DNA of 48,599 bases, taken from positions 1 through 48,599 of the forward strand of contig NZ_MOEN01000010.1 of assembly GCF_001968985.1 (NCBI RefSeq). Reading direction: 5' to 3'. The notes under the pieces were generated by a model, which saw only the letters and a program-made list of their open reading frames with translations, did not search any database and was not told the origin of the DNA. Shown here in pieces: positions 1-8,592 of this stretch; within the stretch, counting starts at the first letter, position 1; every line of letters begins with the position of its first letter. Source of the stretch: Desulfurobacterium indicum (GTDB lineage: Bacteria > Aquificota > Aquificia > Desulfurobacteriales > Desulfurobacteriaceae). A program made the position numbers and the translations under genes.

Positions 1-13
1 TGTAGTTCCATTT

Positions 14-319
14 TTGCCTCCTGGGGTTGGTATTTGTGGGGTGTTCCCCAGGAGGTTATCCCATTTCTCAAGCTTACACAAAATATCGTACACTACCACT
101 TTGCTCGTTGGAACTCCTGTTCTTCTTATTACCTTTATTGTTGGTCTGGTCATAAGTGTCTTTCAGGCGGCAACACAGATTCATGAGATGACACTTACGT
201 TTATTCCTAAGATTCTTGCGGCAATTATTGCTCTTTTTATATTCGGCAGTTGGATGATGATAAAACTCGTTGATTATACCAGGGAAAACTTTAACCTTAT
301 TGCGTCGTTGCTAAAATGA
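14..319 (+). CDS. fliQ: Flagellar export protein FliQ, N-terminus frame-disrupted
   Basis: FliQ is a small two-helix membrane subunit of the flagellar type III export gate. From about position 92 onward the frame gives a convincing FliQ: a hydrophobic segment, then the family-typical stretch VISVFQAATQIHEMTLTF, then a second helix ending in KLVDYTREN. The first 26 residues of this frame (Pro/Arg/Ser-rich) do not look like FliQ. The expected N-terminus (EVIPFLKLTQNIVH) is instead readable in frame 1 at 52-93, so a net indel lies near 91-99. No start codon is visible in frame 1 either. The start at 14 (TTG) is therefore only where this open frame begins, not a believed start. The stop overlaps the fliR ATG by 4 bases, so this is the head of a fliQRflhB operon. 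The gene is certain from residue 27 on; the 5' end may be a sequencing error at a contig edge or a real lesion. Confidence 0.75.
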   Translation: MPPGVGICGVFPRRLSHFSSLHKISYTTTLLVGTPVLLITFIVGLVISVFQAATQIHEMTLTFIPKILAAIIALFIFGSWMMIKLVDYTRENFNLIASLLK

Positions 320-1098
320 ACAGTATTGTTACTCCTTCTCAGATTGGCGGGTTTTTTGCTGTTCTTTCCAGATTGGGCGCTTTTTTTATGGCTTTTCCTT
401 TTGTTAACACCTCTATGATTCCAGCAAATGTCAGGGTTTTGCTTCTTGTTTCTCTTTCATTCTTTGTATCACTACTTGTTAATGTTCAGGTTCCTATAGA
501 GCATTATGCGCTTATTGATATGGCTACTATGGTTTTGAAAGAGGTGTTCATAGGATTATCTTTTGCCCTTCTTGCGGCCATTTTTTTAGGAATTGTCTCT
601 TATGCTGCAGAGCTTATAAGTTATTCAATGGGACTTACCGTTGCTAATATGTTTGATCCGACATTTGGAGTTGTTTCTGTTCTGGATAGACTATACATAT
701 TGATCTTTTATCTCGTCTTTTTTATCACCGGCAGTTATAGGCTTTTAATCGGTGCTGCAGTGGCAAGTTTCAGGGTAATCCCCGTGGGGAAAACAGTTTC
801 ATTTAATATTGATGGTATTTTTCAATTTTTTATCTTAAAAGCATCTCTGCTGTTTTCTCTTGCTTTTAAACTGGCTTTTCCCATAATGCTTACACTTTTT
901 GTTACAAATCTTGCCCTTGCTCTTATAAATAGGTTGATTCCTCAAATAAATGTTTTCATAGTAGGACTTCCTCTGCAGATATTTGTAGGGCTTTTTGCCC
1001 TTATTGTAGGATTTTCCGCCATAGTTTATGCTATAAATTCTTTGGTGGATATGCTGGTATCGAATCTCTTTACTCTCATTAAACTTTTTGGTGGTTAA
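316..1098 (+). CDS. fliR: Flagellar export protein FliR
   Basis: FliR (260 aa, normal family length) is an integral inner-membrane component of the flagellar type III export gate, which assembles with FliP and FliQ. The protein is almost entirely hydrophobic, with about six membrane segments. It carries the family-like stretches FFAVLSRLGAFFMAFPF at the N-terminus, GLTVANMFDPTFG near residues 106-118 and RLIPQINVFIVGLPLQI near residues 206-222. The ATG at 316 overlaps the fliQ stop (ATGA), implying translational coupling, and flhB follows after 3 bases. Assignment rests on the sequence pattern plus the conserved order fliQ-fliR-flhB. Confidence 0.95.
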   Translation: MNSIVTPSQIGGFFAVLSRLGAFFMAFPFVNTSMIPANVRVLLLVSLSFFVSLLVNVQVPIEHYALIDMATMVLKEVFIGLSFALLAAIFLGIVSYAAELISYSMGLTVANMFDPTFGVVSVLDRLYILIFYLVFFITGSYRLLIGAAVASFRVIPVGKTVSFNIDGIFQFFILKASLLFSLAFKLAFPIMLTLFVTNLALALINRLIPQINVFIVGLPLQIFVGLFALIVGFSAIVYAINSLVDMLVSNLFTLIKLFGG

Positions 1099-1101
1099 TG
1101 A

Positions 1102-2142
1102 ATGGCTAAAGATCCAAGTAAAACCGAAAAGGCAACTCCCCGGCGGCGTCAGAAGGCAAGAGAAGAAGGACAGGTATTAAAAAGTCAGGATGTTCCGATA
1201 GCAGCCACTCTTTTAATGATGTTTCTTGTTCTGATATTCTACATTCCATTTGCCTCTGATAAGCTTATTGCTTATTTTCGTTATTCATTTTCCCAGTGTA
1301 ATAATGTATTTTATCCCTCTTTTTTTATTTTAACGGGTAAAATTTTTTTAATCCTCACCCTTGTTGTTATGGTTCCGCTACTTGTTTCGGGAATAGCTTC
1401 AAATGTTCTTCAGTTTGGATTCATTTTTTCTACTAAAGCTATACAGCCAAAGCTTGACATGATAAATCCCATTAAAGGTCTTGGAAGACTTTTCTCTATG
1501 AAAACATTTTTTGAAACGTTCAGAAATGTTTTAAAATTAACAGTTGCTATTGTAGTTGCTTATTACACTGTAAAACCAATTTTTCCCGAAATATTCAGCA
1601 TGTTTACCTTTTCTATAAATCAGCAGGCCTACTTTATAATGAAATATACTTTGATTCTTATTCTTGCTTTTGGTCTTTTTTCTATTCCCATTGCGGGGAT
1701 AGATTTTTTCTATCGTAGATGGGAGTATGAAGAAAACTTGAAAATGACAAAACAAGAAGTTAAAGAAGAGTATAAACAACAGGAAGGACATCCGCTTATA
1801 AAATCTGCCATACGGAAAAAACAAAGAGAAATCGCTATGCGCAGGATGATGGCAGAGGTTCCGAAAGCGGATGTTGTGATAACAAACCCGGAACACTATG
1901 CTGTTGCTTTAAAATATGAGCGGAAAAAGATGGTGGCACCTACGGTTGTTGCTAAAGGTGTTGATGAGATAGCTCTGCGCATAAAGGAGATAGCAAGAGA
2001 ACATAATGTTCCTATCGTTGAGAATCCGCCGTTAGCAAGGACACTTTACGAATCGTGTGATGTTGGGGATACGATTCCTGAGGAGCTTTATGTTGCTATT
2101 GCCCGGATACTTGCAAAGATTTATCGTCGTAGAAAGCTTTAA
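1102..2142 (+). CDS. flhB: Flagellar export switch protein FlhB
   Basis: FlhB (346 aa) controls the substrate switch of the flagellar type III exporter. The N-terminal signature DPSKTEKATPRRR (residues 4-16), four membrane segments (about 33-205), a charged linker and the soluble C-terminal domain are all present. The self-cleavage site, usually Asn-Pro-Thr-His, reads Asn262-Pro263-Glu264-His265 (NPEH). The Asn and Pro needed for cleavage are intact and only the third residue differs. The stretch after the site, YAVALKYERKKMVAPTVVAKG, is otherwise typical. The gene starts 3 bases after fliR. Its stop codon overlaps the stop of the opposing DUF72 gene, and there is no room for a terminator between them. 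Confidence 0.96.
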   Translation: MAKDPSKTEKATPRRRQKAREEGQVLKSQDVPIAATLLMMFLVLIFYIPFASDKLIAYFRYSFSQCNNVFYPSFFILTGKIFLILTLVVMVPLLVSGIASNVLQFGFIFSTKAIQPKLDMINPIKGLGRLFSMKTFFETFRNVLKLTVAIVVAYYTVKPIFPEIFSMFTFSINQQAYFIMKYTLILILAFGLFSIPIAGIDFFYRRWEYEENLKMTKQEVKEEYKQQEGHPLIKSAIRKKQREIAMRRMMAEVPKADVVITNPEHYAVALKYERKKMVAPTVVAKGVDEIALRIKEIAREHNVPIVENPPLARTLYESCDVGDTIPEELYVAIARILAKIYRRRKL

Positions 2143-2846
2143 TCTTTTAGAAGTTCTTTTAGCTTTAAGGCATTTTTAGGAGCGTATCCCTTTGCCGTAT
2201 TGTTAAAAAAGCACAGTTTTGTTTTTGATTCTACGGATTTTATCTTTTCTGCAAACTCTTTAAGCTCTTCGTTTGAGTAGCAGTAGTCGTATAACTTTTC
2301 TCTTCCGTGAAATCTAAAATATGCAATTTCTTCCGTGGCGTTTCCGCCGTTAAACCAATTTAGACTGGTAGGAAAGTCCGAGAAACACACGGGAAGGTTG
2401 TTGTTTTTAAAGAAATTTTTTTCGTTTTCCCATTCCTTTGCCCGTAGTTCAAAAACTATGGGAATTTCTTTGAAGGTATCTAATATTTTCATAATGAAAT
2501 CTTTACTCTTTTCTGTTGGTTTGAAACTTGCCGGAAATTGGGCTAAAAATCCGAAGAGCTTTTCTTTTAGTATCTCTTTTGTCTCGAGAAAAGGTTTTAT
2601 GTTTTTTTCTTCCAAATGACCGTAATGAGTGATGCCTCTAAACAGTTTAAATACGAACGTTAGATCTGCTTTTGTGTAGTTTCTTAAGGAACTTTTAGCA
2701 GGTAACCGGTAGAACGTGGAGTTTATTTCAACTCCGTTAAATATTCTGCTGTAGTAGCTCAGCCACGATGACATGGGAAAACCTTCTGGATAAAAAACGT
2801 TTTTCCATTCTCTATACATGAATCCGCTGGTGCCAATGATTAACAT
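2139..2846 (-). CDS. DUF72 (YecE-like) family protein
   Basis: This 235-residue protein matches the DUF72/YecE family, a predicted TIM-barrel of unknown biochemical role. The diagnostic N-terminal pattern is present: IGTSGFMYREWKNVFYPEG (residues 4-22), then LSYYSRIFNGVEINSTFYRLP, and near the C-terminus the CFFNNTAKGYAPKNAL stretch. Family members have this F/Y-N-N-T-x-x-G-x-A-x-x-N-A signature at the end. A GGGAGGT ribosome site lies shortly upstream of the ATG. It is transcribed against flhB and shares overlapping stop codons with it. Function is unknown; a sugar-phosphate or nucleic-acid enzyme role is sometimes suggested for the fold but nothing here supports a specific one. Confidence 0.88.
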   Translation of the reverse strand: MLIIGTSGFMYREWKNVFYPEGFPMSSWLSYYSRIFNGVEINSTFYRLPAKSSLRNYTKADLTFVFKLFRGITHYGHLEEKNIKPFLETKEILKEKLFGFLAQFPASFKPTEKSKDFIMKILDTFKEIPIVFELRAKEWENEKNFFKNNNLPVCFSDFPTSLNWFNGGNATEEIAYFRFHGREKLYDYCYSNEELKEFAEKIKSVESKTKLCFFNNTAKGYAPKNALKLKELLKD

Positions 2847-2977
2847 CTATACCTCCCATTTCTTGACTATTCATGCTTTAAAGATAAAAATAAGTGTTAT
2901 CATAGTTTTAAAAATTTGACTGCGTTTTTGTAAATGTCAGTATTTAACATTGTAATAAAATCTGGAGGTTTGCATAG

Positions 2978-4570
2978 ATGTTTAAGGTGCTTGTTACGGA
3001 ACACATTGCGGAACCGGGAATAAACATTCTTAAAAGTCAGCCGGACGTAGAACTTACCTATGATCCGGAGCTTTTCAGGAATTTTGAGAGAATTCTTGAA
3101 ATTATTCCTGAGTATGATGCCATAATAACACGAAGTGGAACACCGGTTAACAAGGAGCTTATTTCAAAAGCTAAAAAGCTAAAAGTTATCGGTAGAGCTG
3201 GTGTTGGTGTTGATAATATCGATCTTGAAGAGGCATCAAGAAGAGGGATTTTAGTTGTTAATGCCCCTACCGGTAATACTCTTGCGGCAACAGAACATAC
3301 GATGGGAATGATGATAGCCGCTGCCCGGCAAATTCCCTATGCCCATAAATCTTTGAAAGATGAGAGGAGATGGGACAGGAAGAAATTTATGGGAGTTGAG
3401 CTTTCAGGTAAAACACTTGGTATCATAGGTTTTGGTCGTATCGGTTCAAGGGTTGGTATAAGGGCAAAAGCTTTTGATATGAAGGTAATAGCTTATGACC
3501 CTTATATAAAGAAAGAAAAAGCAGAAAAGCTGGGCGTTGAGCTTGTAGATAACCTTGATACACTTCTTGAAAGAGCTGATGTTATAACTGTTCACACTCC
3601 CCTTACAGATGAAACCAGGAACATGATAACCAGGAAAGAGATAGAAAAGATGAAAGACGGAGTTATTCTTCTCAACATTGCGAGGGGAGGCATTATAAAC
3701 GAGAAGGATCTCTATGATGCTCTTGTGAGCGGTAAGGTAAGAGCTGCCGCAGTTGATGTTTTTGTTAAGGAGCCTGCTACTGATAATATTCTTCTTGAAG
3801 CTCCGAACATCATTGTTACTCCTCATATAGGTGCCAACACTTATGAGTCACAGACAAATGTTGCGGTTATTATTGCAAATCAGGTTCTGGCGGCACTTCG
3901 CGGTGAACAGGTTGAGTTCTCTGTTAATGCTCCGTTTGAAGAAACAACTGCTAAGGTTATGAAGCCATGGATGGAACTTGCAGAGAAACTCGGAAAGTTT
4001 GCCGTTCAGGTTGCCTGTGCTCGTTCCAGGGAAATAGTTATTGAGTATAACGGTGATCTCGGAGAGGATGTAAAGGCGTTTACAGCTGCCTTCTTAAAAG
4101 GTTTTCTTGCTCCGATTGTTGATCTTCCGGTTAATTACATTAATGCACCTTTCCTGGCAAAGGAAAGAGGTATAAATATCGTTGAAATTAGAAGGGAAGA
4201 AGGTGTTAACTTTAAAAGGCTTATAAGAATAAGTTGCGGAACCGAGAAGGGAACATTCTCAATAGCCGGGACAGTAATTGAAGATAAGTTTCCTAAGATT
4301 GTTGAAATTAATGGGTTCCTGTTTGATCTTTCCCCTGAAGGCAAGTTTCTTCTCATCAAAAATATTGATATTCCGGGAGTTATCGGGAAGCTTGGTTCAA
4401 TATTAGGGAAACACAACGTTAATATTGCAGGTTTCCAACTTGGAAGAGTTGGCAGGGGGAAAGAAGCCAAAGCTGTTATTCTTGTTGATGATGATGTTCC
4501 AGAAGGGGCTATTGAAGAGATGAAAAAACTTCCTGAGATTATGGAAATTCAAAAGGTAGACCTTGGTTAA
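2978..4570 (+). CDS. serA: D-3-phosphoglycerate dehydrogenase
   Basis: SerA oxidises 3-phosphoglycerate to 3-phosphohydroxypyruvate with NAD, the first step of serine synthesis. At 530 residues this is the long (type 1) form. It has an N-terminal substrate domain, the NAD fold with GIIGFGRIGSRVG near residues 148-160, and the catalytic set Arg (NIARGG), Glu (VKEPAT) and His (VTPHIGANT). Next come the intervening domain (about 320-450) and a C-terminal ACT domain beginning near KFLLIKNIDIPGVIG. ACT domains commonly bind serine for feedback inhibition. The start is set by a TGGAGG ribosome site about 10 bases upstream. The gene stands alone with a hairpin after it. Confidence 0.97.
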   Translation: MFKVLVTEHIAEPGINILKSQPDVELTYDPELFRNFERILEIIPEYDAIITRSGTPVNKELISKAKKLKVIGRAGVGVDNIDLEEASRRGILVVNAPTGNTLAATEHTMGMMIAAARQIPYAHKSLKDERRWDRKKFMGVELSGKTLGIIGFGRIGSRVGIRAKAFDMKVIAYDPYIKKEKAEKLGVELVDNLDTLLERADVITVHTPLTDETRNMITRKEIEKMKDGVILLNIARGGIINEKDLYDALVSGKVRAAAVDVFVKEPATDNILLEAPNIIVTPHIGANTYESQTNVAVIIANQVLAALRGEQVEFSVNAPFEETTAKVMKPWMELAEKLGKFAVQVACARSREIVIEYNGDLGEDVKAFTAAFLKGFLAPIVDLPVNYINAPFLAKERGINIVEIRREEGVNFKRLIRISCGTEKGTFSIAGTVIEDKFPKIVEINGFLFDLSPEGKFLLIKNIDIPGVIGKLGSILGKHNVNIAGFQLGRVGRGKEAKAVILVDDDVPEGAIEEMKKLPEIMEIQKVDLG

Positions 4571-4575
4571 TTTTT

Positions 4576-4595
4576 GGCGCCGTTGAGGCGCCTTT
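4576..4595 (+). terminator. Candidate terminator after serA
   Basis: A 6-bp GC-only stem (GGCGCC at 4576-4581 and 4587-4592) encloses a five-base loop and is followed by only three T residues. The stem is strong but the T-tract is short, so termination may be partial. It sits just after the serA stop. Confidence 0.5.
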
Positions 4596-4621
4596 AAATC
4601 CTATTCTCTGTATAGTATGGG

Positions 4622-4627
4622 TATAAT
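4622..4627 (+). promoter_or_regulatory. Candidate -10 box for radical-SAM/rng operon
   Basis: A perfect TATAAT lies 60 bases before the next ATG, directly after the serA hairpin, which is where a new promoter would be expected. No good -35 hexamer is found at 16-18 bases upstream, so this is tentative. Confidence 0.4.
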
Positions 4628-4687
4628 AGGTTTTACTATCTTTATGATTTTCTTTCTTCTCTATCTTAAACATCTGGGAAAAATAAA

Positions 4688-7111
4688 ATGAATGTGAAAG
4701 AATTTGAAAAGGAACTTATGAAAATTTCAAAACCCGGTTCTTATCTTCCTCTTGAGATGAATCTTTTGAATGTTTCCTTTGATGAAAGACCGGTAAGATT
4801 TATTCTCTGCTATCCGGACCTTTATGAGATAGGAATGTCTCACGCAGGCGGGAAGATTCTTTACCATGTTATTAATAATCTTACAGATTTTGCCCTATGT
4901 CACAGGGTTTATCTTCCGAAACCTGACATGCAGGCTTTTTTGAAAGAGAAAAAGTTTCCTCTTTATGCTCTTGAATCAATGAAACCTGTAAAAGATTATG
5001 ACTTTCTCGGGTTCTCTTTACTTACGGAGCTCGTCTATACTAACGTTTTAAAAGTCCTTGAGCTGTCACATATCCCTTTGAGAGCTTCTGAAAGAGGAGA
5101 AGAGTTTCCCATAATTCAGGCAGGAGGAACATGCACGTTAAATCCTGTGCTTCTTTCTCCGTTTATTGATCTTTTTGTTATTGGTGACGGGGAAGAGGTG
5201 ATGGTAGAGCTCGCCCGTCTGATGAAAGAGAAAAAAGAACTTAATTTAAGTAAAAGGGAATTTCTTGAAAGAGCTGTTGATTTGGAAGGTGTTTATGTCC
5301 CGTCTCTTGGTAAAAGGCCTGTTAAAAAAGCTGTCTTTCACGGTTTGAAAAAGGAATTTTATCCTGTTAGTCCTGTTGTTCCTTCCGTTGAAATCGTTCA
5401 TGACAGAATAGTTGTTGAGGCTATGAGAGGTTGTCTAAGAGGATGTCGCTACTGTCAGGCAGGTTTTGCTTACAGACCTTACAGAGAAAGAAGTGTGGAT
5501 GAGATAGTTTCTATCTTGGGAGAAACGTTTGAAAATACCGGTTATGAAGAAGCTTCACTTCTCTCTTTAAGTATTTCTGACCATTCTAAGTTTAACGAAC
5601 TTATACCTTCTGTTATGAAGTTTTGTAATGCAAGAATGATAGGACTTTCCCTCCCTTCCATGAGGGTTAAAGGCTTTAATCCTGATCTTGCAACGCAGCT
5701 TATGAGGATAAGAAAGTCAAGCTTTACGATTGCTCCAGAAGCAGCTACAGAGAGATTAAGAAAAGTTATAAACAAGGATCTTTCGGAAGAGGATATTCTT
5801 TCTCTTGTAGATGGACTTTTTGAGAGAGGTTGGAGCAAATTAAAATTCTATTTTATGATAGGGCTTCCTACCGAAACAGATAAAGATATAGAGGCTTTAG
5901 CAGGACTTCTCTGGAAAATCTACGGTATAAGCAGAAAGTATAAGGGAAGAAAACATCTGGCTGCAGGATTTTCCATATTCGTTCCGAAGCCTTTCACGCC
6001 GTTCCAGTGGGAAAGATTTATATCCCTTGAAGAGGCCAGAAAAAAAATAGACTACATCAAAGAACATGCTCCAAGGTCGTTCAAGCTTCGGTTTCACGCT
6101 CCTGAAATGTCTCTTCTTGAAGCTCTTTTAACAAGAGGAGATGAGAAGATGGCTGAAGTGCTGGAGATGGCTTTTAAATACGGTGCGTGTCTTGACAGCT
6201 GGGAAGAGCATTTCCGTTTTGATATATGGCAGAGGGCGTTTAAAGAGGTTGGCATTGATATAGAAAAGGAAATTGGAGAAAAGACGATTGACGAACCGCT
6301 CCCTTGGGATTTTATAAAAGGTGTTGTTTCTAAAAAGTTCCTTTTGAAAGAGAGAGAAAAAGCTTATAGAGAGGAGAGAACGCCTGACTGCAGGATTGTC
6401 GGTTGTCACGGTTGCGGAGCCTGTACTTCGGATGAGATAACAAAATTGAAAGAGTTTCCTATACCTGAGAAGGTAGAGTTTTCGCTTCCTCCAGTCAAGA
6501 AGAGAGAATTTCCGCTTGTTGCCAAAGTAGCGTTCTTTTTTGAAAAGAAAGGGAAGAGCCGTTTTCTCTCCCTTCTTGATATTAACAGGGTATTTACGAG
6601 AATTTTTCGGCGTTTCGGTATTCCTGTAAAGTATCAGGGGAGATTTAATCCTCATCCGCGCTTCTCTATCCTGCTCGGTATTCCAACAGGTGTGGAAAGT
6701 AAAAATGAGATTATTGAAGTTGAACTTTATGAAGAGTTTACGCCTGATAATGGGTTGATTGAAAGATTTAATTCTGTGCTACCGGAAGGTTTAAGGTTTA
6801 AAAAGGCGGTTTCTCTTGGTAAAAAGGAATCTTTGTTAAAAAAGGTGAAAGAGGTCATTTACAGAATAGAAGATGATTTTGATATTGGTATGGTTAAAGA
6901 TATTTTAGTTTCTCAGGAGCTTAAAAACAGAAAGGGAAAGATGGTTCAGGTGAGTCCTTTAGTGGCCGATTTTTCCGTCAGTAAAGGTATAATAGAACTG
7001 CACCTTAATGTTGTTAACGGGAGAATACTGAATATACAGGATTTTCTCTTCTGGATAGGGAAAGACCTTTCGTCCGTTTCAGTTGAAAGAGAGATAGTGG
7101 TGGGTTTATGA
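4688..7111 (+). CDS. Radical SAM protein fused to DUF2344 (TIGR03960 + TIGR03936)
   Basis: This 807-residue fusion has an N-terminal region of the TIGR03960 type (cobalamin-binding-like, residues 1-230). A radical SAM core follows, with the cluster motif C249-x3-C253-x2-C256. A small Cys-rich knuckle holds C568, C573, C576 and C579. A C-terminal DUF2344 domain (TIGR03936) runs from about residue 609, beginning VAKVAFFFEKKGKSRFLSLL. In other bacteria these two modules are either fused as here or adjacent, and they are repeatedly found beside ribonuclease G, suggesting a role in RNA or ribosome biology; the reaction is not known to me. The ATG has a weak ribosome site. The gene overlaps rng by ATGA, so the pair is translationally coupled. 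Confidence 0.9.
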   Translation: MNVKEFEKELMKISKPGSYLPLEMNLLNVSFDERPVRFILCYPDLYEIGMSHAGGKILYHVINNLTDFALCHRVYLPKPDMQAFLKEKKFPLYALESMKPVKDYDFLGFSLLTELVYTNVLKVLELSHIPLRASERGEEFPIIQAGGTCTLNPVLLSPFIDLFVIGDGEEVMVELARLMKEKKELNLSKREFLERAVDLEGVYVPSLGKRPVKKAVFHGLKKEFYPVSPVVPSVEIVHDRIVVEAMRGCLRGCRYCQAGFAYRPYRERSVDEIVSILGETFENTGYEEASLLSLSISDHSKFNELIPSVMKFCNARMIGLSLPSMRVKGFNPDLATQLMRIRKSSFTIAPEAATERLRKVINKDLSEEDILSLVDGLFERGWSKLKFYFMIGLPTETDKDIEALAGLLWKIYGISRKYKGRKHLAAGFSIFVPKPFTPFQWERFISLEEARKKIDYIKEHAPRSFKLRFHAPEMSLLEALLTRGDEKMAEVLEMAFKYGACLDSWEEHFRFDIWQRAFKEVGIDIEKEIGEKTIDEPLPWDFIKGVVSKKFLLKEREKAYREERTPDCRIVGCHGCGACTSDEITKLKEFPIPEKVEFSLPPVKKREFPLVAKVAFFFEKKGKSRFLSLLDINRVFTRIFRRFGIPVKYQGRFNPHPRFSILLGIPTGVESKNEIIEVELYEEFTPDNGLIERFNSVLPEGLRFKKAVSLGKKESLLKKVKEVIYRIEDDFDIGMVKDILVSQELKNRKGKMVQVSPLVADFSVSKGIIELHLNVVNGRILNIQDFLFWIGKDLSSVSVEREIVVGL

Positions 7112-8583
7112 AGAAGATACTTATAAATGCGCTTCCTAAAGAGGTTAGAATAGCTATTCTCGAAGAAGGTCAGCTGGTGGAGTTTTATGTTGAGAGAAAA
7201 GGCAGCAGAGGCATTGTCGGGAACATCTACAAAGGAAAGGTTTTGAAAATACTTCCTGCCATTCAGGCCGCTTTTGTCGATCTGGGACATTACAAAAATG
7301 CATTTTTATACGTTAAAGATGCTGTAAGCTGGGAATTTGAAGATGAATTATTTGAAGAGAATAATCATGAAATAGAGCTTCCGCCGATAGAAGAAGTTTT
7401 GTCTCCCGGGCAGGAGATAGTAGTTCAGGTTACGAAGGAACCTTTAGGGACGAAAGGTCCGAGAGTTACTACAAATCTTACCATTCCCGGACACTATTTG
7501 ATTTTGCTTCCTACAATAGAAAAGATAGGTATTTCCCGGAGAATAACCGATGAAGCAGAAAGGGAACGTCTGAAAGAGATAGGAGAATCTATTGTTCCCA
7601 AAGGTTACGGAGTAATTTTGAGAACTGCTGCTGAAGGTGCGACGGAAGAGGACCTGAAAAAGGATTTATCCTACCTTTTAAAGGTGTGGAATAGTCTGGA
7701 AAAGAAGATAGAAAAGAAGCCACCGCCGCTTCTTCTATATCAGGACCTTGAAATTGTTCCGAAAATTTTGAGAGATGTTCTGACTGATGATGTTGATGAG
7801 GTTCTTATAGATTCACTTCCTGAATACAGACGGGCTCTTAACTTTGCAAAAGCATTTATTCCGAAGCTTGCTGACAAAATAAAACTTTATGATGATGATA
7901 GGCCGATATTTGAGAAATACCCCGTTGAGGAAGCAATAAGTAAAGCGTTGTCAAGGAAAGTTTATCTTCCAGGCGGAGGCTATATTGTTATAGATGAGAC
8001 TGAGGCTCTTGTATCCATTGATGTAAACAGCGGAAAGTTTAAAAAATCAAGTAACCTTGAAGAGACGGCTTTTAGTGTTAACTGCAAAGCTGCAAAGGAG
8101 ATAGCGAGGCAATTAAGATTAAGAGATATCGGTGGAATAATCGTCATAGATTTTATAGATATGAAGTCTGAAGAAAACAAACAGAAGCTTATAGAAATAC
8201 TTGAGCAAGAGCTTTCAAAAGACAGGGCTAAAACAAAAATAGTGAGTATGTCTGATCTTGGTCTTGTTGAGATGACGAGAAAGAGAGTTAAAAAAAGTCT
8301 CGGTAGAAGCCTTACGATGACATGTCCCTACTGTGAAGGTAAAGGAAGGGTTAAATCTGCCGATACAGTCGCTTTTGAAATAGAAAGGGAATTGCTTTTA
8401 ATAGCAAGAGAGAACGGAAAGCAAAAGATAAAGGTTTATGCTCATCCAATGGTTGCTGAAAAGTTAAAGGTAGATGAAAAAGATATAATAGAGCGGATAG
8501 AGGAACTTTACGGTAAAGATATAAAAGTCATTTCCGTTGATAACTATCATATAGAAAAATATACAATAGCAAAGAGCGATTAA
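7108..8583 (+). CDS. rng: Ribonuclease G/E family endoribonuclease
   Basis: RNase G/E cleaves single-stranded RNA at 5'-monophosphorylated ends and matures rRNA. The protein has an S1-type domain near residues 35-125 (GNIYKGKVLKILPAIQAAFV), then the catalytic domain. Two Asp metal ligands are visible in LVSIDVNSGK (D305) and IIVIDFIDM (D348), and the zinc-link motif C406-x2-C409 is present in CPYCEGKG. At 491 residues it is the RNase G size and lacks the long degradosome scaffold of RNase E. Its ATG overlaps the stop of the upstream radical-SAM gene by 4 bases. Confidence 0.96.
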   Translation: MKKILINALPKEVRIAILEEGQLVEFYVERKGSRGIVGNIYKGKVLKILPAIQAAFVDLGHYKNAFLYVKDAVSWEFEDELFEENNHEIELPPIEEVLSPGQEIVVQVTKEPLGTKGPRVTTNLTIPGHYLILLPTIEKIGISRRITDEAERERLKEIGESIVPKGYGVILRTAAEGATEEDLKKDLSYLLKVWNSLEKKIEKKPPPLLLYQDLEIVPKILRDVLTDDVDEVLIDSLPEYRRALNFAKAFIPKLADKIKLYDDDRPIFEKYPVEEAISKALSRKVYLPGGGYIVIDETEALVSIDVNSGKFKKSSNLEETAFSVNCKAAKEIARQLRLRDIGGIIVIDFIDMKSEENKQKLIEILEQELSKDRAKTKIVSMSDLGLVEMTRKRVKKSLGRSLTMTCPYCEGKGRVKSADTVAFEIERELLLIARENGKQKIKVYAHPMVAEKLKVDEKDIIERIEELYGKDIKVISVDNYHIEKYTIAKSD

Positions 8584-8592
8584 GGAGGTGTT

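Noticed and set aside
1537-1896. 119-residue minus-strand frame inside flhB
   Set aside because: It mirrors codon bias of flhB on the opposite strand and has no recognisable motif or ribosome site.
4617-4691. A 24-residue hydrophobic frame overlapping the radical-SAM gene start by ATGA
   Set aside because: No ribosome site precedes it and the TATAAT -10 box lies inside it, so a promoter explains the sequence better.
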